Shown in pieces: positions 24,394-32,222 of a stretch of DNA of 34,283 bases (positions within the stretch are counted from its first letter, which is position 1; every line of letters begins with the position of its first letter). A program made the position numbers and the translations under genes. The notes below the pieces were generated by a model, which was not told the DNA's origin, did no database searches, and saw nothing but the letters and a program-made list of their open reading frames with translations. Origin of the DNA: Aquitalea pelogenes (GTDB lineage Bacteria; Pseudomonadota; Gammaproteobacteria; Burkholderiales; Chromobacteriaceae); the NCBI RefSeq assembly GCF_001515305.1, contig NZ_LNQV01000045.1, positions 1 to 34,283 on the forward strand, read 5' to 3'.

Positions 24394-24837
24394 TTAGCCG
24401 AGGTTGTGCATCAGGATGTCGCAGGACAGGCCGGTTTTCTGCAGGCCTTTGCGGCTGGACAGGTTGAGGATGAGCGGATTGCGGATGTTTGCCTTCAGTT
24501 CGCCCAGTGCCGGATGGGATTCGGACTCGGACTGTTCCTGATACAGCAATACCAGAATCACGGCATCTTCCGGCTTGCTCAGTTCCAGACGGGAAACTTC
24601 CTCGTCATTCAGTTCCACCTCGTAGCGAACGCCCAGTTGAGTCGGGTGGGTCACGCTCAGGGTGATGCCGGCATCGTCCAGCGACTGCATCCAGAATACC
24701 GACGGATTGGCGCTGTCGGCATTGTGGAACAGCTTGAACTGGGTGCAGTTTTCCAGAGCCGGAATACCCTGGTCAAAATTGATGATGGTGCTTTCATCCA
24801 CTTCTACGGTGCCGAGTTGGCTGGAATTGAACAGCAT
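24394..24837 (-). CDS. fliW: Flagellar assembly factor FliW
   Basis: A 147-residue protein beginning MLFNSSQLGTVEVDESTIINF. The GIPALENCTQFKLF and LSVTHPTQLGVRYEVELNDEEV segments fit the FliW family, with a conserved ANIRNPLILNLSSRKGLQ near the end. In Bacillus and Campylobacter FliW binds flagellin and is an allosteric antagonist of CsrA, linking hook-to-filament assembly to translation; in proteobacteria the role is less studied. GGGAG precedes the ATG at 24837. Neither csrA nor any flagellar gene is in this window, so its partners must lie elsewhere. It is divergent from the DUF455 gene. Confidence 0.88.
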   Translation of the reverse strand: MLFNSSQLGTVEVDESTIINFDQGIPALENCTQFKLFHNADSANPSVFWMQSLDDAGITLSVTHPTQLGVRYEVELNDEEVSRLELSKPEDAVILVLLYQEQSESESHPALGELKANIRNPLILNLSSRKGLQKTGLSCDILMHNLG

Positions 24838-25013
24838 GTTGTTCTCCCTGTGGCAGATGACAGCATTATGCATCAAGCCCATGGTGTCGACGATGTTCTT
24901 GTAGGGTGGATGGCGCTTGCAGGATGAGACAGACCATGAAATTCCGTGTGTACGATGGTGCGCCAGGGTGCATCAGCGCACGAATGCAGTGCAAACCGTT
25001 AGAATACAGCACC

Positions 25014-25844
25014 ATGATGAAGCCTGAATCCCTGTATCCACAGATTGAAGCAGCCTTGTGCTGTAACGATGTCGCCGCCAAACTGGCCGCTACCGACCAT
25101 ATCCACGCTGCCTGGCAGGCGGGCCACTTGCAGCGGCTGGACGCGCCCTTGTCACGCCTGCCGCTGGCCGGTCATCCGGCAAGGCCGGAGCTGGTGCATG
25201 CCACCAAGGTGCCACGACGCAGGACTGGCTCCCCGCTGGGCCAGCCGGCCATGCTGCATGCCATTGCCCATATCGAATTCAATGCCGTCAATCTGGCGCT
25301 GGATGCCGCCTGGCGCTTTCGCGACATGCCGGACGCCTACGTCACCGACTGGCTGCGCATTGCGGCGGAGGAGGCCAAACATTTTCGCCTGCTGCAACAG
25401 CGTTTGCAGCAACTGGGCCATGACTATGGTGATTTCCCGGCGCATAACGGCTTGTGGGAAATCTGCCATCGTACCGATCACGATGTGCTGGTCCGCATGG
25501 CGCTGGTGCCGCGCGTGCTGGAAGCGCGGGGGCTGGATGCCAGCCCCGAGCTGAAGCGCAAACTGGCCAATATTGGCGACCATGCCAGCGTGGCGATTCT
25601 CGACATCATTCTTGAAGATGAAATCGGCCATGTTCAGGTGGGAAATCATTGGTTTCACTGGCTGTGTCGCGCACGTGGCCTTGAGCCGATGACCGCGTTT
25701 TGCGCCTTGCTGGACGAGTATGACCTGACCGCCCATCGCGGCAGCTACAATATGGATGCCCGGCGTTGTGCCGGATTCAGCGAAGCCGAACTGCAATGGT
25801 TGCAGCAGGCCAAACCAGAACAGCCAGGCATCAGCGCCAACTGA
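25014..25844 (+). CDS. DUF455 ferritin-like domain protein
   Basis: A 276-residue helical protein. The ferritin-like helices carry AHIEFNAVNLALDA, EEAKHFRLLQQRL, RMALVPRVLEARGLDA and ILDIILEDEIGHVQVG, that is, repeated E-xx-H pairs suited to a di-metal centre, as in the DUF455 family. Its biochemical role is unknown. The start is uncertain: two adjacent ATGs (25014 and 25017) precede the family-like KPESLYPQIEAAL but have no clear ribosome site, and TTAGAAT just upstream resembles a -10, so the message could be nearly leaderless. Longer in-frame starts back to 24906 look artificial. A small membrane-protein gene follows by 62 bases. Confidence 0.82.
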   Translation: MMKPESLYPQIEAALCCNDVAAKLAATDHIHAAWQAGHLQRLDAPLSRLPLAGHPARPELVHATKVPRRRTGSPLGQPAMLHAIAHIEFNAVNLALDAAWRFRDMPDAYVTDWLRIAAEEAKHFRLLQQRLQQLGHDYGDFPAHNGLWEICHRTDHDVLVRMALVPRVLEARGLDASPELKRKLANIGDHASVAILDIILEDEIGHVQVGNHWFHWLCRARGLEPMTAFCALLDEYDLTAHRGSYNMDARRCAGFSEAELQWLQQAKPEQPGISAN

Positions 25845-25906
25845 CGCTGGTGCATGTAGCGGAGGTCTTGCCCCGCTGATGAAAACGATGATGAAGGAGA
25901 CTGATA

Positions 25907-26119
25907 ATGTGGAATGTCATTCGCCGTATCCGCATGCGGCGCAAACAGGCGGTGCTGTGCCTGCTGGCGGCTACCTTGGCCTTTGTGCTGAGCGCCGCAA
26001 TGATGAGCAGTCTGAGCTTTGCCCAAGAGCCGGTACTGACTGTGTGCTGGGGCGTACTGATGGTGTGGTCGCTGCTGGTGCAGCTTCTGCTGCTGGCGAT
26101 GCTGGCCAAAAAACCATGA
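25907..26119 (+). CDS. Small two-helix membrane protein
   Basis: A 70-residue protein I do not recognise. A basic N-terminus (MWNVIRRIRMRRKQ) leads into two hydrophobic helices, about 15-38 and 45-66, with AKKP at the end, so both termini probably face the cytoplasm. AAGGAGA (25894-25900) is a near-perfect ribosome site 6 bases before the ATG, strong evidence that it is translated. It follows the DUF455 gene and may share its transcript; a terminator comes about 105 bases later. Confidence 0.7.
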   Translation: MWNVIRRIRMRRKQAVLCLLAATLAFVLSAAMMSSLSFAQEPVLTVCWGVLMVWSLLVQLLLLAMLAKKP

Positions 26120-26224
26120 AGCAGAAAATGGCATTGAAAACATGGGCTTAAAGGATTTGCTCCATGCTGATGCCAGGCTTGACGATGCCGCGTCCGGCGG
26201 CGCATAATCGCGCCGCAACATAGA

Positions 26225-26255
26225 AAAAAGGCCCCTGATACGGCGGGGCCTTTTT
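26225..26255 (+). terminator. Intrinsic terminator
   Basis: AAAAAGGCCCC / GGGGCCTTTTT pair over a 9-base loop, then GTTTTTAC. It ends the DUF455 and small-membrane-protein unit. Confidence 0.88.
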
Positions 26256-26284
26256 GTTTTTACAGTTTTCGGAGAACCCGGATC

Positions 26285-26725
26285 ATGGACTATCAGGCGT
26301 TTTTGCGTCAGTTGGAATCCAGCACGCTGCCTGCATCCGAATTTACCCACCAGGCGCATTTGTATGCTGCCTGGGCTTACCGTCGCCAGTATCCGGCGCC
26401 GGAGGCGGCCGTGCGCTGTGCGCGTGCGCTGTCGCGCTATGCCATGGCGCAGGGCGCGGCAGAAAAATACCATCACACCCTCACCATGTCCTTGTTGTCC
26501 ATCCTGTATCACCGTGCCCAGCAGATGCCGGCCATGGTGCAGGAATGGCCGGTTTTTCTGGCGCAGTGTGATGATGTATTGCACGACGCCAAGGCGGTGT
26601 TGTTCCAATATTACTCGGATGACAGGTTGAATCAGGATGTATCACGGCGCGCGTTTGTGCCGCCGGATCGCATGCCCTTGCCGATTGCCTGCCTGTCCCA
26701 ACAAGAAAGCGAAGCCCTATGTTAA
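26285..26725 (+). CDS. Uncharacterised His-rich protein coupled to trhP
   Basis: A 146-residue soluble protein of a widespread uncharacterised type whose family name I cannot give. Conserved-looking features are FTHQAHLYAAWAYRRQYP (about 20-37), AEKYHHTLTMSLLSILYHR (about 59-77) and YYSDDRLNQDVSRRAFVPPDRMPLP near the end. The clustered His residues (HxxH and HH) could bind metal, but this is a guess. GGAGA lies 9 bases before the ATG. Its last 7 bases overlap the start of trhP, so translation of the two is likely coupled, which hints at a linked role or simply shared dosage. Confidence 0.75.
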   Translation: MDYQAFLRQLESSTLPASEFTHQAHLYAAWAYRRQYPAPEAAVRCARALSRYAMAQGAAEKYHHTLTMSLLSILYHRAQQMPAMVQEWPVFLAQCDDVLHDAKAVLFQYYSDDRLNQDVSRRAFVPPDRMPLPIACLSQQESEALC

Positions 26726-28065
26726 AAGCCCCGGAATTGCTGCTGCCCGCCGGCACGCTGGACAAAATGCGCGCAGCTTACGATTTTGGCGCGGATGCGG
26801 TCTATGCCGGTCAGCCGCGCTATTCGCTGCGTGCGCGCAATAACGACTTCAAGCTTGAAGAACTGAAAACCGGTATTGATGAAGCGCATGCGCGCGGCAA
26901 GCTGTTCTTTGTGGCCAGCAACCTGTTGCCGCACAACAGCAAGATCAAGACCTACATGGCCGACATGGAGCCGGTGATCGCCATGAAGCCGGATGCGCTG
27001 ATCATGGCTGACCCCGGCCTGATCATGATGGTGCGCGAGCGCTGGCCGGAAGTGCCTATCCACTTGTCGGTGCAGGCCAATACCGTCAACTACATGGGGG
27101 TGAAGTTCTGGCAGAAGCTGGGTGTGTCGCGCATCATCCTGTCGCGCGAGCTGAGCCTGGACGAGATTGCCGAAATCCGTCAGGAATGCCCGGATATCGA
27201 GCTGGAAGTGTTTGTGCATGGTGCCTTGTGCATTGCCTACTCCGGCCGTTGCCTGTTGTCCGGTTATTTCAATCACCGCGACCCGAACCAGGGCACCTGT
27301 ACCAATGCCTGCCGCTGGGATTACAAGATGCACGACACCCAGGGCGATGACGCGGGTGATGTGCAAACCATCAAGCTGGATTTCAACAAGGCACTGGAAG
27401 AAGCCAACCAGAGCTTTGCCGCCTGTGGTGGTGCCGAACGCCATCCGCTGGCCGACAAGACCTACCTGATCGAAGAAGGCAGCCGTCCGGGCGAGCTGAT
27501 GCCCATCATCGAAGACGAGCATGGCACCTACATCATGAACTCCAAGGACCTGCGTGCGGTGGAGCAGGTGGAGAAGCTGGTGAAGATCGGTGTGGATTCG
27601 TTGAAGATTGAAGGGCGTACCAAGAGCCTGTACTACGTGGCCCGCACCGCGCAGGTGTATCGCCGTGCCATCGATGACGCCGTGGCCGGCCGCCCGTTTG
27701 ACTACAGCCTGCTGGCCGAACTGGAAGGCCTGGCCAATCGTGGCTACACCCCGGGCTTCCTGGAGCGTCACCAGACCCAGGATTACCAGAATTACCTGGA
27801 CGGCCATTCCAAGGCCAAGCAAAGCCAGTATGTGGGCGATGTGCTGGAAGTGGATGCCGATGGCTGGGCGCTGGTCGAGGTGAAGAACCGCTTTGCGGTG
27901 GGGGATCGCATCGAGGTGATCCATCCGCGTGGTAACCGCATCGTGCAGCTGACCCAGATGACCCGTAACGGTGTGGCGGTCGATCTGGCTGCTGGTAACG
28001 GCATGCAGGTGCGCATTCCGGATATGGCTGGCATGGAGAAAGCGCTGCTGGCACGCTTGATCTGA
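26719..28065 (+). CDS. trhP: tRNA 5-hydroxyuridine synthesis protein TrhP (YegQ), U32 family
   Basis: A 448-residue U32-family protein. ELLLPAGTLDKMRAAYDFGADAVYAGQ is the family's N-terminal TIM-barrel entry, and GALCIAYSGRCLLSGYFNHR with GTCTNACRW supplies the four Cys residues of a likely Fe-S site. SLKIEGRTKSLYYVA and a C-terminal beta domain (YVGDVLEVDADGWALVEVKNRF) complete the YegQ layout. In E. coli TrhP makes ho5U34 in certain tRNAs with prephenate; older annotation calls it a peptidase or collagenase, which is probably wrong. The start overlaps the upstream unknown gene. The usual length is about 450, as here. A terminator follows. Confidence 0.93.
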   Translation: MLKAPELLLPAGTLDKMRAAYDFGADAVYAGQPRYSLRARNNDFKLEELKTGIDEAHARGKLFFVASNLLPHNSKIKTYMADMEPVIAMKPDALIMADPGLIMMVRERWPEVPIHLSVQANTVNYMGVKFWQKLGVSRIILSRELSLDEIAEIRQECPDIELEVFVHGALCIAYSGRCLLSGYFNHRDPNQGTCTNACRWDYKMHDTQGDDAGDVQTIKLDFNKALEEANQSFAACGGAERHPLADKTYLIEEGSRPGELMPIIEDEHGTYIMNSKDLRAVEQVEKLVKIGVDSLKIEGRTKSLYYVARTAQVYRRAIDDAVAGRPFDYSLLAELEGLANRGYTPGFLERHQTQDYQNYLDGHSKAKQSQYVGDVLEVDADGWALVEVKNRFAVGDRIEVIHPRGNRIVQLTQMTRNGVAVDLAAGNGMQVRIPDMAGMEKALLARLI

Positions 28066-28102
28066 TCAAATTCCTGCCACTGTGCAAACAGTGCTAAAAC
28101 GT

Positions 28103-28138
28103 AAGCGGCTTGCCTGAAGGGGTAAACCGCTTTTATTT
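28103..28138 (+). terminator. Intrinsic terminator of trhP
   Basis: AAGCGG / CCGCTT outer stem with an inner CC-TGAA-GG stem and TTTTATTT tract. Confidence 0.75.
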
Positions 28139-28590
28139 CGTCGGTACGCACAGCAAGGCATGGCCAGATTTGATCTGTGGCAAAACTGCCTCATTCTGAG
28201 GTGAAGCAAGAAAAAACTTTTTTTGTCCACCGCTGGCTGAATCGGCGCGTTAATCCGATCAGGGGTACTGTATGCCGTTGCCAGCCCTGCTGCAGGGTGT
28301 AGCCCGAGCAGGTGGTGGCTAAACCCTTGAATCACCAAGCGGGGCGCGGTTTTTGATCATATGTTTAGTCAATTTGGTGCTGTGGCGCTGGATATGCCCG
28401 ATAAATGATCAGATGTGCCGGGGTGTGCGTGCTGTGCAGATGTCAAGCCCCTGCCGCCTGCCGTTTTTTGCGCTGCAAAAAAAATCATGTTGCGGCTGAA
28501 TGTCTTTGTGGTTAAAAAGCTGTAACACCTCAACACAATTTGTGGATTTTATTAAACATAACCGAGGTGATATCTACAACGGAGGAGGCT

Positions 28591-28623
28591 GGTTCGAGCG
28601 TTAGCCTGAACCTGTCGAAGTGC
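28591..28623. repeat. Degenerate REP-like palindromic unit
   Basis: The stretch has TTCGA near its left end, TCGAA at its right end and CCTGAACCTGTCGAAG within, resembling the CCTGAGCCTGTCGAAG repeats scattered through many proteobacterial genomes. One diverged copy only is seen in this window. Confidence 0.4.
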
Positions 28624-28732
28624 AGTCGGCCTGGTGCCGGCAGCGTTTCATGGCTTTCCTGCGATAACAATAATGTGAAAAGACTGGCAGCTTGTTTGCC
28701 TTGTCCTTCGTCTCTTGCCTGACAGTGGCCTG

Positions 28733-28761
28733 CCGTTCTGGATTGGAAATAGCCAGAATGG
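28733..28761. promoter_or_regulatory. Inverted repeat upstream of potF
   Basis: CCGTTCTGG and CCAGAATGG match as inverted 9-base arms with one mismatch, over an 11-base spacer. TATAAA (28774-28779) lies 13 bases after it and could be a -10, without a good -35. A regulator-binding site is possible. Confidence 0.35.
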
Positions 28762-28838
28762 ATAGGATGGGGTTATAAATGTCGTGCACGCTTATTGCTT
28801 GGTGAATAGGCGTGCCACATTCGCCCCGGGTTTGGCGT

Positions 28839-28916
28839 GACCGGATAGGAGGGAGAATCCCCGACCGGTCTCATGAGGTGCAGTGCATCAGGTCCCTCGC
28901 GTCCCCAGACGAAGGG
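28839..28916 (+). promoter_or_regulatory. Structured leader of the potF message
   Basis: Two stems occur in the 110 bases before potF. GACCGG / CCGGTC (28839-28870) encloses GGG / CCC. CCCT-CG-CGTC / GACG-A-AGGG (28894-28916) closes on a CCCA loop. It does not match any riboswitch class I can name from memory. It may be a cis-regulatory RNA for polyamine uptake. Confidence 0.4.
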
Positions 28917-28950
28917 AATTTATGGTCTTGCAATACATAGGAAGCCTGTA

Positions 28951-30051
28951 ATGAAGAAGAAACTTGTCAAGAAAGTGCTGTGTTCGCTGCTTCTGCTGTT
29001 GCCAAGTGCTGGCGTTCTGGCAGAAGACAAGGCACTGAACGTTTATAACTGGTCCGACTACATTGCCAAGGGCACCATTCCCGGCTATGAAAAGCAGACC
29101 GGCGTGAAGGTGAAGTATGACGTTTACGACAGCGACGACACCTTGCAAGCCAAGATGCTGACCGGCCGTGCCGGCTACGACATCGTGGTTCCGACCTCCA
29201 ACTTCATGGCCAAGCAGATTGAGGCGGGCATCTACCAGAAACTGGACAAGTCCAAGATCCCGAACCTGGCGAATCTGGACAAGGCCCTGATGGCCAAGAT
29301 CCAGGATGCCGATCCGGGCAATGCCCACGGTGTGCCCTGGGCTTACGGTACCGACGGCCTGGGTTACAACTTCACCAAGGTGAAGGCCATTCTGGGCGCC
29401 GGTGCTCCGCTGGACAGCTGGGACATCCTGTTTGACCCGAAATATGTTTCCAAACTGAAGGGCTGCGGCGTTTCGGTGCTGGATCAGGCCAACGACGTTT
29501 TCGCAGTCGCACTGCACCACCTGGGCAAGGACCCGAACAGCAAGAACCCGGCTGACTATCAGGCCGCCTTCGAACTGCTGAAGAAAATCCGCCCCTACAT
29601 CACCCAGTTCAATTCTTCCGGCTACATCAATGACCTGGCCAATGGCGATATCTGCCTGGCGCTGGGCTGGTCCGGTGACGTCAACATTGCCAAGCACCGT
29701 GCCGCTGAAGCCAAGCGTACCTATCAGCTGGGCTATGTGATTCCGAAATCCGGCGCGCCGATCTGGTTTGACGTGATGGTGATCCCGAAAGATGCGCCGC
29801 ACGTGGAAGCCGCTCACAAGTGGATCAACTACATCCAGAATCCGGAAGTCAACGCCGCGATTACCGATGAAGTGTTCTACCCTACGGCCAACGCAGCTGC
29901 CCGCAAGTTCGTGAAGCCGGAAATCGCCAACGATCCGTCCATTTATCCGCCGGAATCGGTCATGAAGACCCTGTTCCTGCTCAAGCCGCTGCCGGCTGAC
30001 ATCATGCGTCTGCAGAACCGTCTGTGGACCCAGCTGAAGACCGGCCGCTAA
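28951..30051 (+). CDS. potF: Putrescine-binding periplasmic protein PotF
   Basis: A 366-residue solute-binding protein of the ABC polyamine importer. A signal peptide ends at GVLA (residue 24). The mature start LNVYNWSDYIAKGTIPGYEK, then YDIVVPTSNFMAKQ, SWDILFDPKYVSKLKGCGVS, LGKDPNS and GYINDLANGDICLALGWSGDV closely parallel E. coli PotF, including aromatic and acidic ligand residues. AGGAAG lies 6 bases before the ATG at 28951. It is first in potF-potH-potI, separated from potH by 287 bases with two stable hairpins, which would allow more binding protein than permease. Spermidine cannot be excluded as ligand. Confidence 0.93.
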   Translation: MKKKLVKKVLCSLLLLLPSAGVLAEDKALNVYNWSDYIAKGTIPGYEKQTGVKVKYDVYDSDDTLQAKMLTGRAGYDIVVPTSNFMAKQIEAGIYQKLDKSKIPNLANLDKALMAKIQDADPGNAHGVPWAYGTDGLGYNFTKVKAILGAGAPLDSWDILFDPKYVSKLKGCGVSVLDQANDVFAVALHHLGKDPNSKNPADYQAAFELLKKIRPYITQFNSSGYINDLANGDICLALGWSGDVNIAKHRAAEAKRTYQLGYVIPKSGAPIWFDVMVIPKDAPHVEAAHKWINYIQNPEVNAAITDEVFYPTANAAARKFVKPEIANDPSIYPPESVMKTLFLLKPLPADIMRLQNRLWTQLKTGR

Positions 30052-30065
30052 ACCGAGTCCTGAAT

Positions 30066-30131
30066 CACCGGGGTGTTTGCACCCCGGTGCTGCAAGACAG
30101 CACGGCCTGCCGGGGTTTTCCCCGCGCAGGC
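30066..30131 (+). promoter_or_regulatory. Two strong tandem hairpins between potF and potH
   Basis: CACCGGGGTG / CACCCCGGTG with loop TTTG (30066-30089) is a perfect 10-base stem. GCCTGC-CGGGG / CCCCG-C-GCAGGC with loop TTTT (30105-30131) is an 11-base stem with one bulged C. Neither has a U tract. They probably block 3' exonucleases and protect the potF message, lowering downstream expression. Confidence 0.65.
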
Positions 30132-30338
30132 TGATGCAAGCGTCAGCTGCCGTTCGGCAACGGGCAGGTGGCTGGCTAGAAAAAGTATCTGGAGTGAGGG
30201 TTGCAAGCCGGTCCGGCAGGGTCGGGTTGCTGTGAAACGTAAGTCATCACATCAGGGCGAGTCGTGACAGGGCCTTGATATGATGGCTGTAAAGATGGGC
30301 TTGGCAAGCCGGGTTCCCCGGCCAAGTGGTGCTAAATC

Positions 30339-31247
30339 ATGAAAAGTCTCAAATTCAGTCGATGGTTACCGTCCGGCAGGACAACCGTGATTGGTGTTCC
30401 GTTTTTGTTCCTGTTTGTCTTTTTCCTGTTGCCCTTCCTGTTGGTGGTAGGCATCAGCTTCTCCCAGCAGCAGCTGGGGATTCCGCCTTACACACCGCTC
30501 ACCAAGATGGAAGACGATGTCTTCACCCTGGTGCTCAACATCGGCCATTACAAGTTCATGCTGGGTGACGATCTGTACTTCGCCACCTACATCAGCTCGG
30601 TCAAGATGGCTTTTGTGTCCACGGTTTTGTGTCTGCTGATCGGTTACCCGATGGCTTACTACATTGCCCGTGCGTCTGAATCTGCCCGTGACACCCTGAT
30701 GATGATGGTGATGCTGCCGTTCTGGACGTCCTACCTGATCCGCGTGTATGCGTGGATCGGCATCCTGAAGAACGACGGTTTCCTCAATCAGTTCCTGATG
30801 TGGCTGGGCGTCATCGATACCCCGCTGCGCCTGTACCACACCAACTGGGGTGTTTATATCGGCATGGTGTTTTCCTACCTGCCGTTCATGATCATGCCGC
30901 TGTATTCCCACCTGGTGAAAATGGACCTGCGCCTGCTGGAAGCCGCCTACGACCTGGGTGCCCGTCCGTGGAAGGCCTTTGTGCAGGTAACCCTGCCGCT
31001 GTCCAAGAACGGCATCATCGCCGGCAGCCTGCTGGTGTTCATTCCGGCGGTAGGTGAATACGTGATTCCGGAACTGCTGGGTGGTTCCGACACGCTGATG
31101 ATCGGCCGCGTGATGTGGGATGAATTCTTCAACAATATGGACTGGCCGATGGCGGCTACCGTGACTTGCGCGATGGTGCTGCTGCTGCTGGTGCCCATGG
31201 CCATGTTCCAGCATTACCAAGCAAAAGTGATGGAGGAAGTGAAATGA
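30339..31247 (+). CDS. potH: Putrescine ABC transporter permease PotH
   Basis: A 302-residue inner-membrane permease with six helices. The EAA motif that docks the ATPase is EAAYDLGARPWKAF. Helices begin at about residues 20, 85, 115, 165, 215 and 265; YLPFMIMPLYSHL and FIPAVGEYVIPELLGG are typical of the PotB/PotH class. Its ribosome site is weak (AAGTGGTG), in keeping with lower expression than PotF. Its last 4 bases overlap potI. Confidence 0.93.
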   Translation: MKSLKFSRWLPSGRTTVIGVPFLFLFVFFLLPFLLVVGISFSQQQLGIPPYTPLTKMEDDVFTLVLNIGHYKFMLGDDLYFATYISSVKMAFVSTVLCLLIGYPMAYYIARASESARDTLMMMVMLPFWTSYLIRVYAWIGILKNDGFLNQFLMWLGVIDTPLRLYHTNWGVYIGMVFSYLPFMIMPLYSHLVKMDLRLLEAAYDLGARPWKAFVQVTLPLSKNGIIAGSLLVFIPAVGEYVIPELLGGSDTLMIGRVMWDEFFNNMDWPMAATVTCAMVLLLLVPMAMFQHYQAKVMEEVK

Positions 31248-32089
31248 GCACCTTGAAACCCAGCAAGCCGCTGTCTTATGCGGTACTTGGCTTCGGCTAC
31301 TCTTTCCTGTACCTGCCCATCCTGCTGCTCATCATCTATTCGTTCAACGAATCGAAGCTGGTGACGGTGTGGTCCGGTTTCTCCACCAAGTGGTACTGGG
31401 CACTGCTGGAGGATGACGAACTCATCACCGCAGCCCTGCTCAGTATCAAGATTGCGCTGATGACGGCAACGGCATCGGTGGTGGTGGGTACCTGGGCCGG
31501 TTTTGTGATGGCGCGGCTCAACCGCTTCCGCCTGTTTCCGCTGTTCGCCGGCATGATCAACGCCCCGCTGGTGATTCCGGAAGTGATCCAGGGTATTTCG
31601 CTGTTGCTGCTGTTTGTGGCCATGGAGCAAACCCTGGGCTGGCCGGAAGGCCGCGGTGTGTTCACCATCTGGATTGGTCACGTGATGCTGTGTGTGTCCT
31701 ACGTAGCCATCATCGTGCAATCCCGTGTGCGTGAACTGAACCGTTCGCTGGAAGAAGCCGCCATGGACCTGGGTGCACGTCCGCTCAAGGTGTTCTGCGT
31801 GATTACCCTGCCGCTGATTTCCCAGGCGCTGGTGTCCGGCTGGTTGCTGTCCTTCACCCTGTCGCTGGACGACCTGGTGCTGACCGCCTTCCTGTCCGGT
31901 CCAGGTTCCACCACCTTGCCGATGGTGGTGTTCTCGCGGGTTCGTCTGGGTCTGAACCCGGAAATGAACGCACTGGCCACCCTGTTCATCCTGGTGGTGT
32001 CGGTGGGGGTGGTAGCGGGCAATCTGTACATGCGTTCCATGCAGCGCAAGCGTGAACGTGAAATGCAGCTGGCCTTCAAGGCTGCCTGA
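31244..32089 (+). CDS. potI: Putrescine ABC transporter permease PotI
   Basis: A 281-residue permease, partner of PotH. FLYLPILLLIIYSFNES is the PotC/PotI-type first helix, EEAAMDLGARPLKVF the EAA loop for the ATPase, and FTLSLDDLVLTAFLSGPGSTTLP is a family signature near the end. GGAGGAAG lies 6 bases before the ATG at 31244, which overlaps the potH stop (ATGA), so the permeases are translationally coupled. No ATPase gene (potG) lies upstream or downstream within the window. Confidence 0.93.
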   Translation: MSTLKPSKPLSYAVLGFGYSFLYLPILLLIIYSFNESKLVTVWSGFSTKWYWALLEDDELITAALLSIKIALMTATASVVVGTWAGFVMARLNRFRLFPLFAGMINAPLVIPEVIQGISLLLLFVAMEQTLGWPEGRGVFTIWIGHVMLCVSYVAIIVQSRVRELNRSLEEAAMDLGARPLKVFCVITLPLISQALVSGWLLSFTLSLDDLVLTAFLSGPGSTTLPMVVFSRVRLGLNPEMNALATLFILVVSVGVVAGNLYMRSMQRKREREMQLAFKAA

Positions 32090-32222
32090 GTCAGCAGGGG
32101 ATTAGTGTAACGACAACGGGGTAGCAGTGGGTTGGGCAGTCAGACCAGTCCGGCTGTTGCCCCGTTTGTTCTGTCAGCGTAGGAGCAAAGCTGTTCATGC
32201 TGTAGTACAAGGGAGAAATGAA

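Larger units (their letters stand above)
28139..28950 (+). other. Long gene-free region upstream of potF
   Basis: About 810 bases without a supported gene. It holds an A/T-armed hairpin TTTTTTGC / GCAAAAAA (28464-28482), a GG-N10-GC sequence (TGGCGCTGGATATGC, 28383-28397) that could be a sigma-54 site but may be chance, a degenerate REP-like unit, a 9-base inverted repeat and a structured leader next to potF (listed separately). Small frames here, including a 90-codon one on the minus strand (28338-28066), have no ribosome site or protein character. The length suggests elaborate control of potF or the decayed remains of a gene such as the missing potG; no potG-like motif is visible. Confidence 0.5.

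Noticed and set aside
26722-27924. 400-codon minus-strand frame opposite trhP
   Set aside because: Antisense shadow of a gene with conserved Cys and U32 motifs.
26719-28065. Collagenase or U32 peptidase
   Set aside because: The overall layout and Cys cluster fit TrhP (YegQ), a tRNA modification protein; no protease active site is evident.
28383-28397. sigma-54 promoter (GG-N10-GC)
   Set aside because: Fits the minimal rule but the -12 TTGC is imperfect and it lies over 550 bases from potF; likely chance, so kept only as a remark.
28839-28870. Resemblance to parts of the FMN riboswitch (GGGAGAATCCCCGACCGG)
   Set aside because: Only short pieces match and in the wrong order; the remaining conserved RFN arms are missing and the downstream gene is not for flavin.
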